Notes: generated from the letters alone by a model not told the origin. 64,000 nucleotides of DNA from Pseudomonas sp. TH43 (GCF_016650635.1 NZ_JAEKFI010000002.1:248001-312000); one strand, 5' to 3'; counted from the stretch's first letter, positions 9,501 to 37,541 are shown. A program made the numbers and translations.

Positions 9501-12500
9501 TGCACCATATTGCAGGCGCTGCGATGCTCGATCATCACGCCTTTCGGCAGGCCGGTGGAGCCGGAGGTGTAGATCATGTAGGCCAGGTTGGTAGCGCTCA
9601 GGCCCGGCACCTGCGGATCGTAATCGGGCAGGTGCTGCCAGGTACCGAGATCGAGGTCGATCAACGTCGTCGTATCCACGTCGAACAATGACCGGGTAGC
9701 CGCCTGCACCAGCACCGCAACCGGCGCGCTGTCCTTGAGCATGTACGCCAGACGCTCCGCCGGATATCCCGGATCCAGCGGCACATACGCCCCGCCCGCT
9801 TTGAGAATGCCCAGCAGACCGACCACCAGATCCAGTCCGCGCTCGACGCAGATCGCCACACGTGAATCCGGCTGCACGCCCTGCTCGCGCAAGTGATGGG
9901 CCAGTTGGTTGGCTCGCGCATTGAGTTGGCCGTAGGTGAGGCACCCGGCTTCGGACTGCACGGCAATGGCATCGGGTTTATCGCGTACCTGCGCCTCGAA
10001 CAAGTGGTGCAACGGCTGTTCCAGCGCGCAGTCGACTTCGCTGGCATTGAAATCGAGCAACAAGCGCTGACGTTCTTCCTGTGCCAGCAACGGCACCTGC
10101 TCCAGCAGCGCTTGGTCATCAGTCACCAGCGCAGCGAGCAACTGCTGGAAGTAACCGACAAAACGCCGCACCGTCGCCTCATCGAACAATGCCGTGGCAT
10201 AACGCAGCGAGCCGCGAACGCCATCGGCGCTTTCACCCAGACTCAGCGACAGGTCGAACTTCACAAAGTGGCTTTCCCCCGCTACACCTTCCAGCGTCAG
10301 GTCACCGAGCTGCAGACTCGGGCCGTCATTGTTGTCCCAGCTCAGCAGGGTCTGGAACAGCGCGCTGTGGGCCAGACTGCGCAGCGGTTTGCTGATGTCC
10401 ACCACGTGCTCGAACGGCAGATCCTGATGCGCCTGCGCCGCCAGGGTTTGCGCCTTGACCCGTTGCAGCAACGCTTCGCCGCTCAGCGCGCCAGATGTGT
10501 CGATGCGCAGGGCCAGCGTGTTGACGAACATACCGATCAAGCCTTCGATCTCGGCGCGGGTACGGTTGGCTACCGGCGAGCCGATCACCACGTCGGTCTG
10601 CCCGGACAAGCGACTGAGCAACATTGCCCAGGCGCTCAGGATCACCATGTACGGCGTCACCGCGCGACGCTGACACAGCGCTTTAAGTCCGCGACTCAGA
10701 GGCTCGTCCAGCACCACGTCGACATGGCTGCCGGCAAAGTTCTGTTGCGCCGGACGCGGGCGATCGGTCGGCAGGGTCAGCAACGCCGGCACACCGGCCA
10801 GGTTGTGCTGCCAGTAATCGCTCTGACGTTGCAGCACCTCACCACTGAGCCAACGGCGTTGCCACACTGCGTAATCGCTGTACTGCAACGCCAGCGGCGG
10901 CAGCGGATCTTCCTCATCATGGCTGAACGCCTGGTACAACGCCGCCAACTCACGGGTCAGCACACCCAGTGACCAGCCATCGGAGATGATGTGATGCATC
11001 GTCAGCAACAGCACATGGTGATCGTCGGCCAGGCGCACCAGACGTCCGCGAATCAGCGGATCGTGCGCAAGGCTGAACGATGCGCTGGCTTGCTCTTCGA
11101 TCAAGCCACGCAAGGCGTTGTCGGCCTGCGGGTGCCGGCGCAAATCTTCAACCTGCAACAAAAACCCGGTGTCAGCCGGCAAGATCACTACCTGTGCCTG
11201 ATCGTCGATCTGGCTGAAGCGACTGCGCAGGGTTTCGTGGCGCTCGACAATGCGTGCCAGTGCCCGTTGCAGGGCGTCTTCATCCAGCCGACCGCGCAGA
11301 CGCAGACCGAGCGGGATGTTGTACGCCGTGTTGCCACCGTCCATTTGCGCCAGGAACCACAGGCGCTGCTGTGCAAACGACAGCGGCAACGCTTGATCAC
11401 GCGGGGCCGGCAGAATGTCCGGCAGCGTGCTGCGCCCGGCCCGGCTCAATACTTGCGCCACCACCGCCAGTTCCGGATTAGCGAACAGCTCGGCCAGGGT
11501 CAACTCTACGTTCAGCTGTTGCCGGACCTGCGACAGCATGCGCATCGCCAGCAACGAATGGCCGCCCAACTCGAAGAAATTGTCGTGTCGACCAACCTGC
11601 TCTACCTGCAACAACCCGGCCCAGATCCGCGCCAGGTGTTCTTCCAGGGCAGTGACCGGCGCTGCATAGACCCGACTGAGCATGGCAGCCGACGTCGGTG
11701 CCGGCAGCGCCTTGCGGTCGATCTTGCCGTTGTTGTTCAGCGGCAACACTTCCAGTTGGACCCATGCCGTCGGCACCATGTAGTCCGGCAGGCGCGCCAA
11801 CAATCGGCCGTGCAGGTCGACGCTGTCCAGTTGCCCCTCGTGCGCGGTGTAATACGCGACCAGACGCGTGGTCTCCTGACCGTCGCGACGTGCCAGCACC
11901 ACCGCCTCCTTGATTCCCGGGCAATTCAGCAACCGATTTTCGATTTCTCCCAGCTCGATACGGAAGCCACGGATTTTCACCTGATCGTCATTGCGCCCGA
12001 TGCAGTCCAGTTGCCCCGGCGCCAGCCAGCGTGCGAGGTCGCCGGTGCGGTAGAGCAGCGCACCCGGTTTTTCACTAAACGGATCGCAGAGGAATTTCTC
12101 GGCGGTCAGATCCGGTCGATTCAGGTAACCCAGCGCCACGCCCTGCCCGCCGATGTACAGCTCGCCGGTCACGCCCATCGGCACGGGTTGCTGATACGCG
12201 TCGAGCACGTACACCTGCGTGTTGCCGATGGGCCCGCCAATCGGCACGCTCTCGGCATTTTCAGCCACCTCCTTCACTTCGAACGTCGTTGCGTAGGTGG
12301 TGGTTTCCGTCGGGCCGTAGCAATGCACGATGCGCAGATTCGGCGCCTCGGCCAGCAGCGTGCGGAACGCCGCCGGATCGCCACGCTCACCGCCGCACAG
12401 CAGAATCCGCAGGCCTTTGAGCGCCTGCGGGATCAGTTGCACGTATTGGTTGAACAGCGCGGTGGTGACGAACAGGATCGTCGCGCCACGGGTGCTCAAC

Positions 12501-15500
12501 TCACGACCGAAAGCGGTCGGATCAAGCAAGGTCTGATGATCGATGATCACCACGCGACCGCCATTGAGCAGCGGCCCCCAGATGTCCATGGTGCTGGCGT
12601 CGAACGCCGGGTTCGAGGCGAAGACCACACGATCCTGCGGATTGAAATCGGCGTAACCGTTGTTGAGCACCAACCGGCCGATGCCACGGTGCGGCACCAT
12701 CACCCCTTTCGGCGTGCCGGTGGAACCGGAGGTGTACATGATGTACGCCAGCGCCTCGGAAGACTGCACAAGGTTCGGGTTATGCGTCGGCTGGCCGTTG
12801 AGGGTCAGCGTGTCCAGATCGATGCGCGGCGCCGCGTAGTCGATCACTTCACTCCTCAAGGTCAACAATGCCACCGCTCGGCAATCCTCGACCATGAACG
12901 CCTGACGCTCGCTCGGCGCATTGATATCCAGCGGCACGTAGGCTGCCGCACATTTGGCGATTGCCAGTTGCGCCACCAGCAACTCCAGCGAACGTGGCAG
13001 CAGGATCGCCACGTGATCACCCGGTTGCACGCCCTGGCCGATCAGGTGATGGGCCAGGCGGTTGGCCTGCGCGTTCAGTTCGAAATAGCTCAGCGATTGC
13101 GCGCCATGCTCCGCCGCCACAGCCTTCGGATGCGCTGCCGCTTGTTGCTGGAAAATCCCGTGCACGGTCAGGGTCTGCGGGTAATCGCGCGCCGTGGCGT
13201 TGAAGTCGTACAGCACCTGCTGGCGCTCATCCGCCGCCAGCAGCGGCACCTGTTCCAGTACCGTTTGATCCCCCGCAATCATCGCTTCGAGCAGACGTTC
13301 GAAGTAACCGATGTAACGTGCAATCGTCGACGCATCGAACAGCGCCGTGGCGTAGTTGAGCGCGCCGCGAATCACGCCGTTGACCTCGCCCAGTGTCAGC
13401 GTCAGGTCAAATTTGGCGACATCGCCCGACCCGGCAACGCCCTCCAGCGTCAGCTCGCCCAAGGCCAGTTGCGGGCCGACGTTGCCCTCCCAGCTCAGTG
13501 TGGTCTGGAACAGCGGACTGTGCGCCAGGCAGCGAACCGGCCGGGTAATTTCCACCACTTGCTCGAACGGCAGATCCTGATGCGCCTGCGCCTCCAGTGT
13601 CCGCGCCTTGACCCGCGCCAGCAGCGCTTCGACGCTCGGCGCGCCCGAGGTGTCGATACGCAGGGCAAGCGTGTTGACGAACATGCCGATCAAACCTTCG
13701 ATTTCAGCACGGCTGCGGTTGGCCACTGGCGAACCGATGACCACATCGGATTGCCCGGACAGACGACTCATCAGCAATGCCCAGGCGCTCATGACAGTCA
13801 TGAACAAGGTCACGCCATGACGTTGGCTCAAAGCCTTGAGCGCCATGCTCAAGCGCTCGTCCAGCAGCACGTCGACGTTGCCGCCGGTGTAATCCTGTTG
13901 TGCCGGGCGCGGTCGATCGGTAGGCAGCGTCAACAAGGCCGGCGCGCCGTCGAGGGTCTGCTGCCAGTAGTCGCTTTGCCGCTGCAGCACCTCACCGCTG
14001 AGCCAGCGCCGCTGCCACACGGCGTAGTCGCCGTATTGCAGCGCCAGTGGCGGCAGCGGATCAGGCTGCCCCTGGCTGAACGCTTGATACAAGGCCATCA
14101 ACTCAGCGGTCAGCACGCCCATCGACCAGCCATCGGCGACGATGTGATGCACGGTCAACAGCAGCACATGATGCTCGTCGGCCAGACGCACCAACCGTCC
14201 GCGAATCAACGAATCGTTCTGCAGATCGAAAGCGCTCGAAGCTTCCTGTGTCATCAATGTCTGCAAAGTCTGCTCGGCGTGCGGCTGTTGACGCAGGTCG
14301 TCCACGCGCAAGAGCACACTGCTGTCGACCGGGGCAATTGCCACCTGTGCGGTGTCGTCGAGGCTGACGAAACGGCTGCGCAGGGTTTCGTGGCGCGCAA
14401 CGATTCGCGCCAGCGCCGCTTGCAATGCATCGACATCCAGGTGACCGCGCAGGCGCAAACCGAGAGGAATGTTGTACGCCAAGTTGCCGCCGGCCATCTG
14501 CGCGAGGAACCACAGACGTTGCTGGGCGAAGGACATCGGCAGCGGTTGATCACGCGGTGCCGGCACAATGTCCGGTAGCGCGCTGCGCCCGGCGCGCTTC
14601 AATACTTCGGCCACTGCACTCAATTGGGCGTCGGCAAACAGATCACTCAGCGCCAGTTCGACGCCGAGACGCTGACGGATCAGCGAGACCATGCGCATCG
14701 CCAACAGCGAATGGCCGCCGAGTTCGAAGAAGTGATCGTGACGGCCGACCTGCTCGACGTGCAGCACTTCGGCCCAGATCTGCGCCAGCGCGGTTTCCAG
14801 TTGGCCTTGCGGCGCCACATATTCGCGAGTCGACAGCGCGGCCAGATCCGGTTTCGGCAAGGCCTTGCGGTCGACCTTGCCATTGGCGGTCAGCGGCAAT
14901 GCCTCGAGCCGGACAAACGCCGCCGGCACCATGTAGTCCGGCAACTGCGCCAGCAGCTGCTCGCGCAACTCGCCCACCGGCAGTGGCTCGGCCCCGGCTT
15001 GTTCGGTGAAATACGCCACCAGTCGCGGCTGACCGGGTTGGTCCTCGCGGGCCAGCAGCACCGCTTCATTGATACCGGGGAGCTGATTGAGGCGGGTCTC
15101 GATTTCACCCAACTCAATGCGCATGCCGCGGATTTTCACCTGGTCATCGTTACGCCCCAGATAATCGAGCGAACCGTCGTCACGCCAGCGGGCAAGGTCA
15201 CCGGTGCGGTACATGCGCGCATTCGGCAAGGGGCTGAACGGGTCTTGCAGGAAACGCTCGGCGGTCAGATCGGCGCGGTTCAGATACCCCCGAGCCACCC
15301 CTGCACCACCGACGTACAACTCGCCCATCACGCCGAACGGCACCGGGCGTTGTTGCTCGTCAAGCAAGTAAACCGCTGCGTTCGCCACCGGTTTGCCGAT
15401 GTGCAACGCCGCGCCGACTTCAATGCGCCCGGAAGTGGCAACTACCGTGGCCTCGGTGGGCCCGTAGTTGTTGATCACGGCGAAGCGCTGCTGACGGCTG

Positions 15501-18500
15501 AACTGACGCAAGCGATCGCCACCGATCAGCAAGGTGCGCAAGGTTGGGTGATCGAGGTTCTGGCTGAACGCGTATTCGGCGACCGGAGTCGGCAAAAAGC
15601 TCACGTCCAGCGGTTGCGCGCGCCACCAATCGAGCAGCGCATCAATGTCTTCAGCGCCGTCATGGGTCGGCGCCAGGTGCAGGGTCGCGCCCGCGCACAG
15701 GGCCGGCCAGACTTCCCACGCCATCGCATCGAAACCGAAGCCAGCAAGACTTGAGGTGTGGTTGCCGGAGTGTAAGTCGAACGCTTCACAGTGCCAGTCG
15801 ACCAGGTTGCACAGCGTCTGATGCTCGACCATGACGCCTTTGGGCAAACCGGTCGAACCCGAGGTGTAGATCACGTACACCAGATGCGCAGCGCTCAAGC
15901 CCGGCACTGCAGGGTTGTGTTGCGCCTGCGCCGGCCATGCGCACAGGTCGACATCGATCACTGGCACGCTCAGCCGCGGCAGTCGCTCGTGCAGATCGCT
16001 TTGCGTGAGCACCGCGACCGGCGCGCTGTCGCTCAATAAATAACTGATCCGCTCGGCGGGATGCGCCGGATCGATCGGCACATAACCGGCGCCCGCCTTG
16101 AGAATGGCGACCAGCCCGACCAGTGTGTCGAGACCCCGACGGGCGACGATGGCCACGCGGTCGTCGGCTTTCACCCCGTTGGCGATCAAGTGATGCGCCA
16201 ACGCATTGGCCTGGCGATTGAGTTGCAAGTAAGTCAGTGGCTGCCCGGCAAACACCGCTGCCACAGCCTGCGGACGCTCGGCGACCTGCGATTCGAAACG
16301 CTGGGCAATCGTCAAACCACGCGGGTAGTTGGCCTCGGTCGCGTTGAAACCCACCAACAACAGTTCACGCTCGTGCATCGGCAAGATCGACAACCGATCA
16401 AAGCCCACGTGCGGCGTGTGCTCCAGTGCATCGAGCAATACGCGCAATGCACCCTGCATGTACTCGCAGATGCGTTGTGCATCAATGCCCGCTCCGGCCA
16501 ATGCGGTCAGGCTGAAACCCTCACCGAAATCGTCAACGCTGAGGGTCAGGCGATAGTTGGTGTGCTCCTCGGCCTTGAGCAATTGCATGCCTTGCCACGC
16601 CGCGTGCCCCTCGGCCGATGCAGGCCCGGCCGGCGCGCTGTGACGGTAGTTGAGCAGGGTGCTGAACAGCGGCGTACCCGACGGCATGGCGCTGCATTGT
16701 TGCGCCTGCGCCAACTGCGCATGCTCATGAGCCAGCAACTGACTCAAACGTTGATGGGTTGCCAGCGCGGCACCTTTGACACTGTGCGCATTGAGCTCAA
16801 TGCACAGCGGCAAGGTGTTGATGAACACGCCGAGCGCCCGTTCCGAGCCTTCACCACCCTGCAATCGGCCGAGCAACACCGTGCCGAATACCACGGCGTC
16901 GCGCCCGGACAATTGCCCCAGCACCTGCGCCCAGGCGAGGTGCATCAGGCTGGCGGCGCTGACGCCCAGGCGTCGTGCCTGTTGACGTACGCCATGGCTC
17001 AGTGGACGTTCCAGCGTCAGCTGCGCCTGTTGCGCAGGTCCGTCGTGGGCCAGATTCTGACCGTAGGGCAAGGTCGGTTCGTCGACATTGCCAAGCATCT
17101 CGCGGAAGAAGCTTTCGTGCTGCTGATCGCTCAACCCCGACAACGTCTGCGCCACGTAGTTGCGATACGGCACCGACGCGGCGAGACGCTGTGGCTGGTC
17201 GAGCAGGAAGGCCTGCATTTCATGTTGCAGCACCTCCAGCGCGACGTGGTCCATCACCAGATGATGGAACAGCAGCAATGCCACGACACGCTGATTGACC
17301 GCATCCCACGCGTGGACCACACGTATCTGCGGCGCCTGATTGACGGCCATGCGGTACTGACCGACATCGAAGCAACGGCGCAATTGCTCCAGCACATCAC
17401 CGCTGGCGCTATCCAGCGCAACGCCTTCGCAGACCAGCGACGCCCGGCGCCAGACTACTTGCACCGGGTTTTCCAGACCCTCCCAGAACAACGAGGTGCG
17501 CAGAATGTCATGGCGCTGAATCACCTTCTGCAAGGCTTCGGTGAAGGTGTGCAGACGCTGTTCATCGGCAAATGCAAACTGCGCCTGCAGGACGTACGGA
17601 TCGCCCTGCGCGGCAGACAGATGATGGAACAGAATGCCCGTCTGCAATGGCGCCAAAGGGTAGATATCCTGCACATTGGCCGCGCCGCCCGGAATGCTGG
17701 CGACGATACGGTCAACAGCCTCTTGATCAAGTGTGACCAGCGACAGCATCTCGGGGGTGATGCGCGTGCAATCGGCGGTGATGCGATTGGCCGGTACTTC
17801 GGCCTCGGGTTCACCACCCACGGCAGCCGCCAATGCCGCCAGTGTCGGCTGGTTGAACAGCACGCGAATGTCAGCGCTCAGGCCGGCGCGACGCATTTTC
17901 GCCACGAGGTTGACCGCCAGCAGCGAGTGGCCACCCAGTTCAAAGAAGTGATCGTGGCGCCCTACCCGCTCGACATTGAGCAATTCAGCCCACAGTCGCG
18001 CGAGGGCGATTTCCACCTCGCCGACCGGCGCTTCGTATTCGCGTGAGATCAGTGCTGTCAGATTCGGGGCCGGCAGCGCCTTACGGTCAAGTTTGCCGTT
18101 GGGACTCAGCGGCAGTGCATCGAGATGCACAAACACCACGGGCACCATGTAGTCCGGCAAGTGCTCCAGCAGGTGATCGCGCAGCACGTCGATTTCAAGC
18201 CTCTCGCCGGTGTAGTACGCAACCAGACGCTTGTCGCCCGGCACGTCTTCGCGAGCCAGCACCGCCGCTTCCTGCACACCAGCAATCTGGGTCAGACGCG
18301 CCTGGATTTCACCCAGTTCGATGCGCAGACCGCGGATTTTCACCTGATCGTCGTTACGGCCCAGGTATTCGATGTTGCCGTCGGCCAGATAGCGAGCGAC
18401 GTCACCGGTGCGGTACATGCGCCCGCTGGCCTGGAACGGATCGTCGAGGAAGCGTTCGGCGCTCAGCTGCGGTCGGTTCAGATAACCCCGTGCCACCTGC

Positions 18501-21500
18501 ACACCGCCGATGTACAACTCACCGACCACGCCTTGCGGCACAGGTTGTTGTTGGCCGTCGAGGATGTACATCCGGGTGTTGGCGATCGGTTTGCCGATCG
18601 GTGTGTTGTCCGGGGTTTGCTCCAGTGGCCCGGAGCAATTCCACGCGGTGACGTCGACGGCGGCTTCGGTCGGGCCGTAGAGGTTATGCAACTCGCTGCC
18701 CGGCAATTGCAGTTTGAAACGCCGTACCAGACTGCCCGGCAACGCTTCACCGCTGCACATCACCTGACGCAGGCTGTCGCAGCGTGTGGTGTCGCTGTTA
18801 GCGAGGAATACGTCGAGCATCGACGGCACAAAGTGCAGCGTGGTGATGTGTTCGCGTTCGATCACTTCGCTCAGGTACTGCGGATCCTTGTGCCCGCCGG
18901 GCTGCGCCATGACCAGTCGTGCGCCCGTCATCAACGGCCAGAAAAACTCCCACACCGACACGTCGAAACTGAACGGGGTTTTCTGTAAAACCGTGTCAGC
19001 CGCCGTCAGTTGATAAGCGTCCTGCATCCACAGCAGGCGGTTGACCACCCCGCGGTGTTCGTTGATCACGCCCTTCGGCTGACCGGTCGAGCCGGAGGTG
19101 TAAATCACGTAGGCAGTGTGTTGCGGGGTCAACTCAGCGACGCATAGATTGCCCGTCGGCTGCGATTGCCAATGCGCTTGATCGAGATCGATCACCGCTG
19201 CGGCCATCTCACCGAGCAGCTCGCGCGTGGAACCCTGTACCAAAACCGCCAGGGGCGCACTGTCCTCCAGCATGTAGGCCAGACGCTCCAGCGGATACGC
19301 CGGATCCAGCGGCACGTAACCGCCACCGGCCTTGAGGATCGCCAGCAGTCCGATGACCATGTCCAGACCACGCTCGACGCAAATCGCCACCCGCGAATCA
19401 GGCTGCACTCCCAAGCCACGCAGGTGCCACGCCAGTTGGTTGGCCCTGGCGTTGAGTTCGGCGAAGCTCAGGCGCTGCGCGTCACTCTGCAACGCAATCG
19501 CCGACGGCGTGCGCGCTACTTGCGCCCCGAACAGACCATGAATCGTCTGCTCAAGGTTGTAATCCGCTGTCGTCGCATTGAAGTCGCCCAACAAACGTTG
19601 CTGTTCGTCCTGCGCCAATAGCGGTGCGTGCTCCAGCACCGTTTGATCGTTGGCGACCATCGCCTGCAACAGACGCTGGAAATACCCGACAAAACGCAGC
19701 ACCGTCGCCTCGTCGAACAATGCGGTGGCGTACTCCAGCGAACCCCGAATCACCCCGTTGGCCTCGCCCAGGCTCAGCGACAAATCAAACTTGGCAAAGT
19801 GGCTCGGCTCGGCCACGCCTTCCAGCGTCAAATCACCGAGGGCCAGCGCCGGACCTTCGAGAGCGTCCCAACTCAGCAACGTCTGGAACACCGGACTGTG
19901 CGCTAGGCTGCGCAGCGGACGAATAATCTCCACCACTTGTTCGAACGGCAGATCCTGATGCGTCTGCGCGGCCAGCGTCAGCGCCTTGACCCGCGCCAAC
20001 AGCGCTTCAACGCTGAGCTCGCCCGAGGTATCGATGCGCATGGCCAGGGTGTTGACGAACATGCCGATCAAGCCTTCGATCTCGGCTCGGTTGCGGTTGG
20101 CCACGGGCGAGCCGATCACGACTTCCGCCTGACCGGACAACCGACTGAGCAGCATTGCCCAGGCGCTCATCAGCGTCATGTACAACGTCACGCCGTGCCG
20201 TTGGCCCAGCGCCTTGAGGCCGGCGCTCAAGCGTTCGTCGAGCACAACGTCGACACTGCTGCCGGCATAGTCTTGCTGTGCCGGGCGCGCACGATCGGTC
20301 GGCAACATCAGCAACGCTGGCGCGCCCGCGAGATGCTGCTGCCAGTATTCGCTTTGGCGCTGCAACACCTCGCCGCTGAGCCAGCGTCGCTGCCACACCG
20401 CGTAGTCGGTGTATTGCAATGCCAGCGGCGGCAGCGGATCAGGCTGGCCATGGCTGAACGCTTGATACAACGCCATCAGTTCGCGGGTCAAAACCCCCAT
20501 CGACCAGCCATCGGAGATGATGTGGTGCAGGGTCAGCAACAGCACATGGTGATCGTCGGCCAGACGCACCAGGCGTCCGCGAATCAGCGCATCGTCCTGC
20601 AAATCGAACGGCCCCGACGCTTCGCCCTGAATCAGCGCCTGCAAGGTTTCATCGGGTTGCGGGTGCTGGCGCAGGTCTTCGATACGCAGCAGCAGGCCGC
20701 TGTCGACCGGGGCGATCAGCACTTGCGCTTCGTCGTTGTACTGGGCGAATCGGCTGCGCAGGGTTTCATGACGGGCGACGATGCGTGCCAGTGCACGTTG
20801 CAACGCATCGTCGTCGAGTCGGCCGCGCAGGCGCAGGGCCACGGGAATGTTGTAAGCGGTGTTGGCACCTTCCATCTGTGCCAGAAACCACAGGCGTTGC
20901 TGGGCGAACGACAGCGGCAAGGCGCCCTCACGCGGTACCGGCAGGATTTGCGGTTGCGCACAGCGCCCGGCGGCGCTGAGAACCGCAGCGACCGCTGCCA
21001 GTTCGGCGTTGGCGAACAAATCCCCCAGAGCCAACTCCACACCCAGCCGTTGCCGCACTTGCGAGACCATGCGCATTGCCAGCAGCGAATGGCCACCGAG
21101 TTCGAAAAAGTGATCCTGTCGCCCGACCCGCTCGACTTGCAGCACATCGGCCCAGATCTGCGCCAGCGCGGTTTCCACCTCGCCTTCGGGCACTGCATAT
21201 TCACGGGTGAACAGCGCCGCACGCTCGGGTTTCGGCAGGGCCTTGCGGTCGACCTTGCCATTGGCGGTCAACGGCAGCGCGTCGAGTTTGACGAACGCCA
21301 CCGGCACCATGTACTCCGGCAACTGGGTCAGCAGGTGCGCACGCAACTCGGCCACGGCCAGTGGTTCGACCTGACTCTGCTCGGTGAAATAGGCCACCAG
21401 CCGCGGTTGACCGGGATCATCTTCACGGGCCAGCAACACGGCTTCCTGAATGCCGGGCAACTGGTTGAGGCGGGTTTCGATTTCGCCGAGTTCGATGCGC

Positions 21501-24378
21501 ACACCACGGATTTTCACCTGATCGTCGTTGCGCCCCAGGTAGTCAATCGTGCCATCGGCGCGCCAACGCGCGAGGTCGCCGGTGCGATACATGCGCGCAT
21601 TCGGCACAGTGCTGAATGGGTCGTGGAGGAAGCGCTCGGCGCTCAGGTCGGCACGGTTCAAATAGCCACGCGCAACCCCCGCGCCGCCAACATACAACTC
21701 GCCCATGACGCCAATCGGCACAGGCCGCTGCTGTTCATCCAGCAGGTACACCGTGGCGTTGGCCACCGGTTTGCCGATGTGCAAGGCATCGCCCGCCTCG
21801 ATGCGTCCAGAGGTCGCGACCACAGTGGCCTCGGTCGGACCGTAGTTGTTGATTACATCGAATTGCTGATTGCGGCTGAACTGGCGCAGGCGATCGCCAC
21901 CGATCAGCAGTGTGCGCAGCGTCGGGTGTTCGAGGTTCTGGCTGAAGGCGTATTCAGCCACGGGCGTCGGCAGGAAACTCACGTCCAGTGGCTGCGCGCG
22001 CCACCAGTCGAGCAGCGCATCGATGTCCTCGGTGCCTTCGTGAGTCGGTGCCAGGTGCAAGGTCGCGCCGGCGCACAACGCCGGCCAGACTTCCCACGCC
22101 ATCGCGTCGAAACCGAACCCGGCAAGGCTTGAGGTATGGCGACCGGCGCACAGATCAAACGCGCTGCAATGCCAGTCGACCAGATTCGACAGGGTGCGGT
22201 GCTCGACCATCACGCCTTTGGGCAGGCCGGTGGAACCGGAGGTGTAGATCACGTAGGCCAGGTGCGCCGGGGTCAGGCCCGGCACGTGCGGATCACAGGT
22301 TTCGCTCAGGGGCCAGGTCAGCGGGTCGAGATCGATCACCGGCACCTGCAGCGCCGGCAAGCGCTCACGCAGAGTGTTCTGGGTCAGTACGGCAACGGGG
22401 GCGCTGTCGCTGAGCAAGTAATGCAGACGCTCGGCCGGGTGCGCCGGGTCGACCGGCACATAACCGGCGCCCGCCTTGAGAATAGCGACCAACCCGACCA
22501 AGGTATCGAGGCCACGGCGGGCGACGATGGCGACGCGATCATCGGGTTTTACACCGAGCGCGATCAGATGATGGGCCAAGGCGTTTGCATGCCGGTTGAG
22601 CTCGGCATAGCTCAATTGCTCAGCCAAAAACTCTGCGGCCAACGCTTCTGGCCGCTGCGCCGCTTGCGCCTCGAACCGTTGGGCAATGGTCATTGTTGCC
22701 GGGAAGTCGGCATGGGTGGCATTGAATGCCAGCAGCACCTGCTCGCGCTCTGCCGCCGGCAGAATCGGCAATTGGTTGATCGCGGTGTCGGGCGATTGCT
22801 CCAGCGCCAGCACCAGACTTTCCAGTGCGCAGTGCAGGTAATCGCAGAGGCGCTGTGGATCGACCTCGGTGGTCGCCAGCAACGTCAGGCTGAAGGCATC
22901 GCCGAAATCATCGACGCTGAGGGTCAGCGGGTAGTTCGTGCGTTCTTCGGAGCTGATCGTGCTGATGCCTTCCCACGCGGCCAGGGTTTCGTCACCGGCC
23001 GTCGCCGCCGTGTGGCTGTGACGGTAATTGAGCAAGGCGCTGAACAGCGGCGTCGGCGCAACCACGCCGCTGCAACGCTGGGCCAATGCCAGTGGCGCGT
23101 GTTCGTGACGCATCAACGTGGTCAGGCGTTTGTGGGTCGCCTCCACCGCCGCGCGCACGCCTTGCGCATCGACATCGACCCGCAGCGGCAAGGTGTTGAT
23201 GAAGATTCCCAGTGCTCGCTCGGTGGCTTCGGCGCCCTGCATGCGCCCCATCAGCACCGTACCGAAGACCACGCTGTGTTTGCCGGTAAGCGTGGCCAAT
23301 ACCTGCGCCCAGCCCAGATGAAACAGGCTCGCGGCACTCACGCCGAGCTGCCGCGCCTGCACGCGCAGACGCTGGCCAAGCAGCGGGTTGATCGGCTGGC
23401 TCAGTTCGGCGATACCGAGGCCGTCGCCCTGCACGTCCTGCAAACCGTACGGCAGCGTCGGCTCGGCAATGTCCCCGAGCATCTCGCGAAAAAACGCCTC
23501 GTGTTCGGCTTCGCTGATGCCCAGTCGCGCTTGCGCCACGTAATTGCGAAACGGCACCGGGCGCCCGAGCGATTCACCCTGACCGGTAAGGCAGGCGAGC
23601 AGTTCGTGACGCACCACGTCGAGCGCCGAGTGGTCCAGCGCCATGTGATGGAACAGCAACGTCGCGACCACGCGCTGACCGTCCTCATCCCACGCGTAGG
23701 CCAGACGCATCATCGGGGCGTGCTTGACGTCTAGACGGAAATGCCGCGCATCGAAGCGCTCGTGCAATTGCTGCAGCGCATCGGTATCGCCGTCTTGCAA
23801 CACGACCTCTTCCATCGGCAACTGCGCCTGGCGCCAGACCACTTGCAGCGGCACGTCCAGCCCTTCCCAATGCACCGCCGTGCGCAAGATGTCGTGGCGA
23901 TCGATGACCTTTTGCAAGGCTTGAGCGAAGTCCTGCAGACGCTCGCGGCTGCTGAACGCAAAGTACGATTGCATGACGTACGGATCGCCCTGCTCGTTGC
24001 TGGCGTGGTGATAGAGAATGCCTTCCTGCAACGGCGCCAGGGGATAGATATCCTGCACATTGGCAGCGCCACCCGGGACGGCGGCGATCAAGCGGTCGAG
24101 GGTTGGTTGATCGACTTCAGCCAGGGTCACCATCGCCGGCGTGATGTGCGTGCTGCCGGGAAGAATGCCGTTGGCCGGCACGTCGATCTGACCGGCCCGG
24201 GCGGCCGAGTATTGCCCCGCCTTGATCAGTTCGATCAGTGCCGGTTTATGCTCGCGCAGCGCCGCCAGCAGCGCCGGATCGCTCAATGCCTGTTTGTTGC
24301 CGTTTACGCGCAATTGCTCATCGGTCACCGCCAACTGAATGTCTTTTGCCTTCAGGGTTGCCAACAGTTCGAGCACAT

Positions 24379-24382
<4 letters not shown>
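6548..24382 (-). CDS. Lipopeptide NRPS gene 3: five modules (Leu7-Ser8-Leu9-Ile10-Asp11) plus tandem TE
   Basis: 5944 residues. An N-terminal TubC-like docking segment (about 1-60) is followed by five C-A-T modules. C-domain motifs: HHMALDH near 246 (dual E/C), HHIISDG near 1289 (LCL), HHLVMDH near 2377 (dual), HHIVADG near 3414 (LCL), HHIISDG near 4466 (LCL). YTSGSTG A-domain cores lie near 715, 1763, 2840, 3884 and 4939. Carrier serines (GGHSL) lie near 1095, 2151, 3225, 4273 and 5328. Specificity residues read as DAWFLGNVV (Leu), DVWHMSLVD (Ser), DAWFLGNVV (Leu), DAMFLGCTY (Ile-like) and DSWKLGVVD (acidic, Asp). Two thioesterases end the protein (GWSFGG near 5455; GHSFGG near 5748), as in other Pseudomonas lipopeptide terminal NRPSs; the first normally cyclises. 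The start is GTG at 24382, overlapping the previous stop as GTGA with GGAG upstream, implying translational coupling. Family equivalent: ArfC of arthrofactin. Confidence 0.97.
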
Positions 24383-37395
<13,013 letters not shown>

Positions 37396-37541
37396 GAGGT
37401 AACCTGCTGTAAATACGGAAAAAAGGAGCGCGCAGCAGCGAGTCCGTGCACACGGCGCGCAGCCTGGAAAAACTAAAACATCGGGGCGTGGGTGTCTGAC
37501 ATGGGAAGCGGGGACAAGCCACCTGCGTGAGCACCGCAGCC

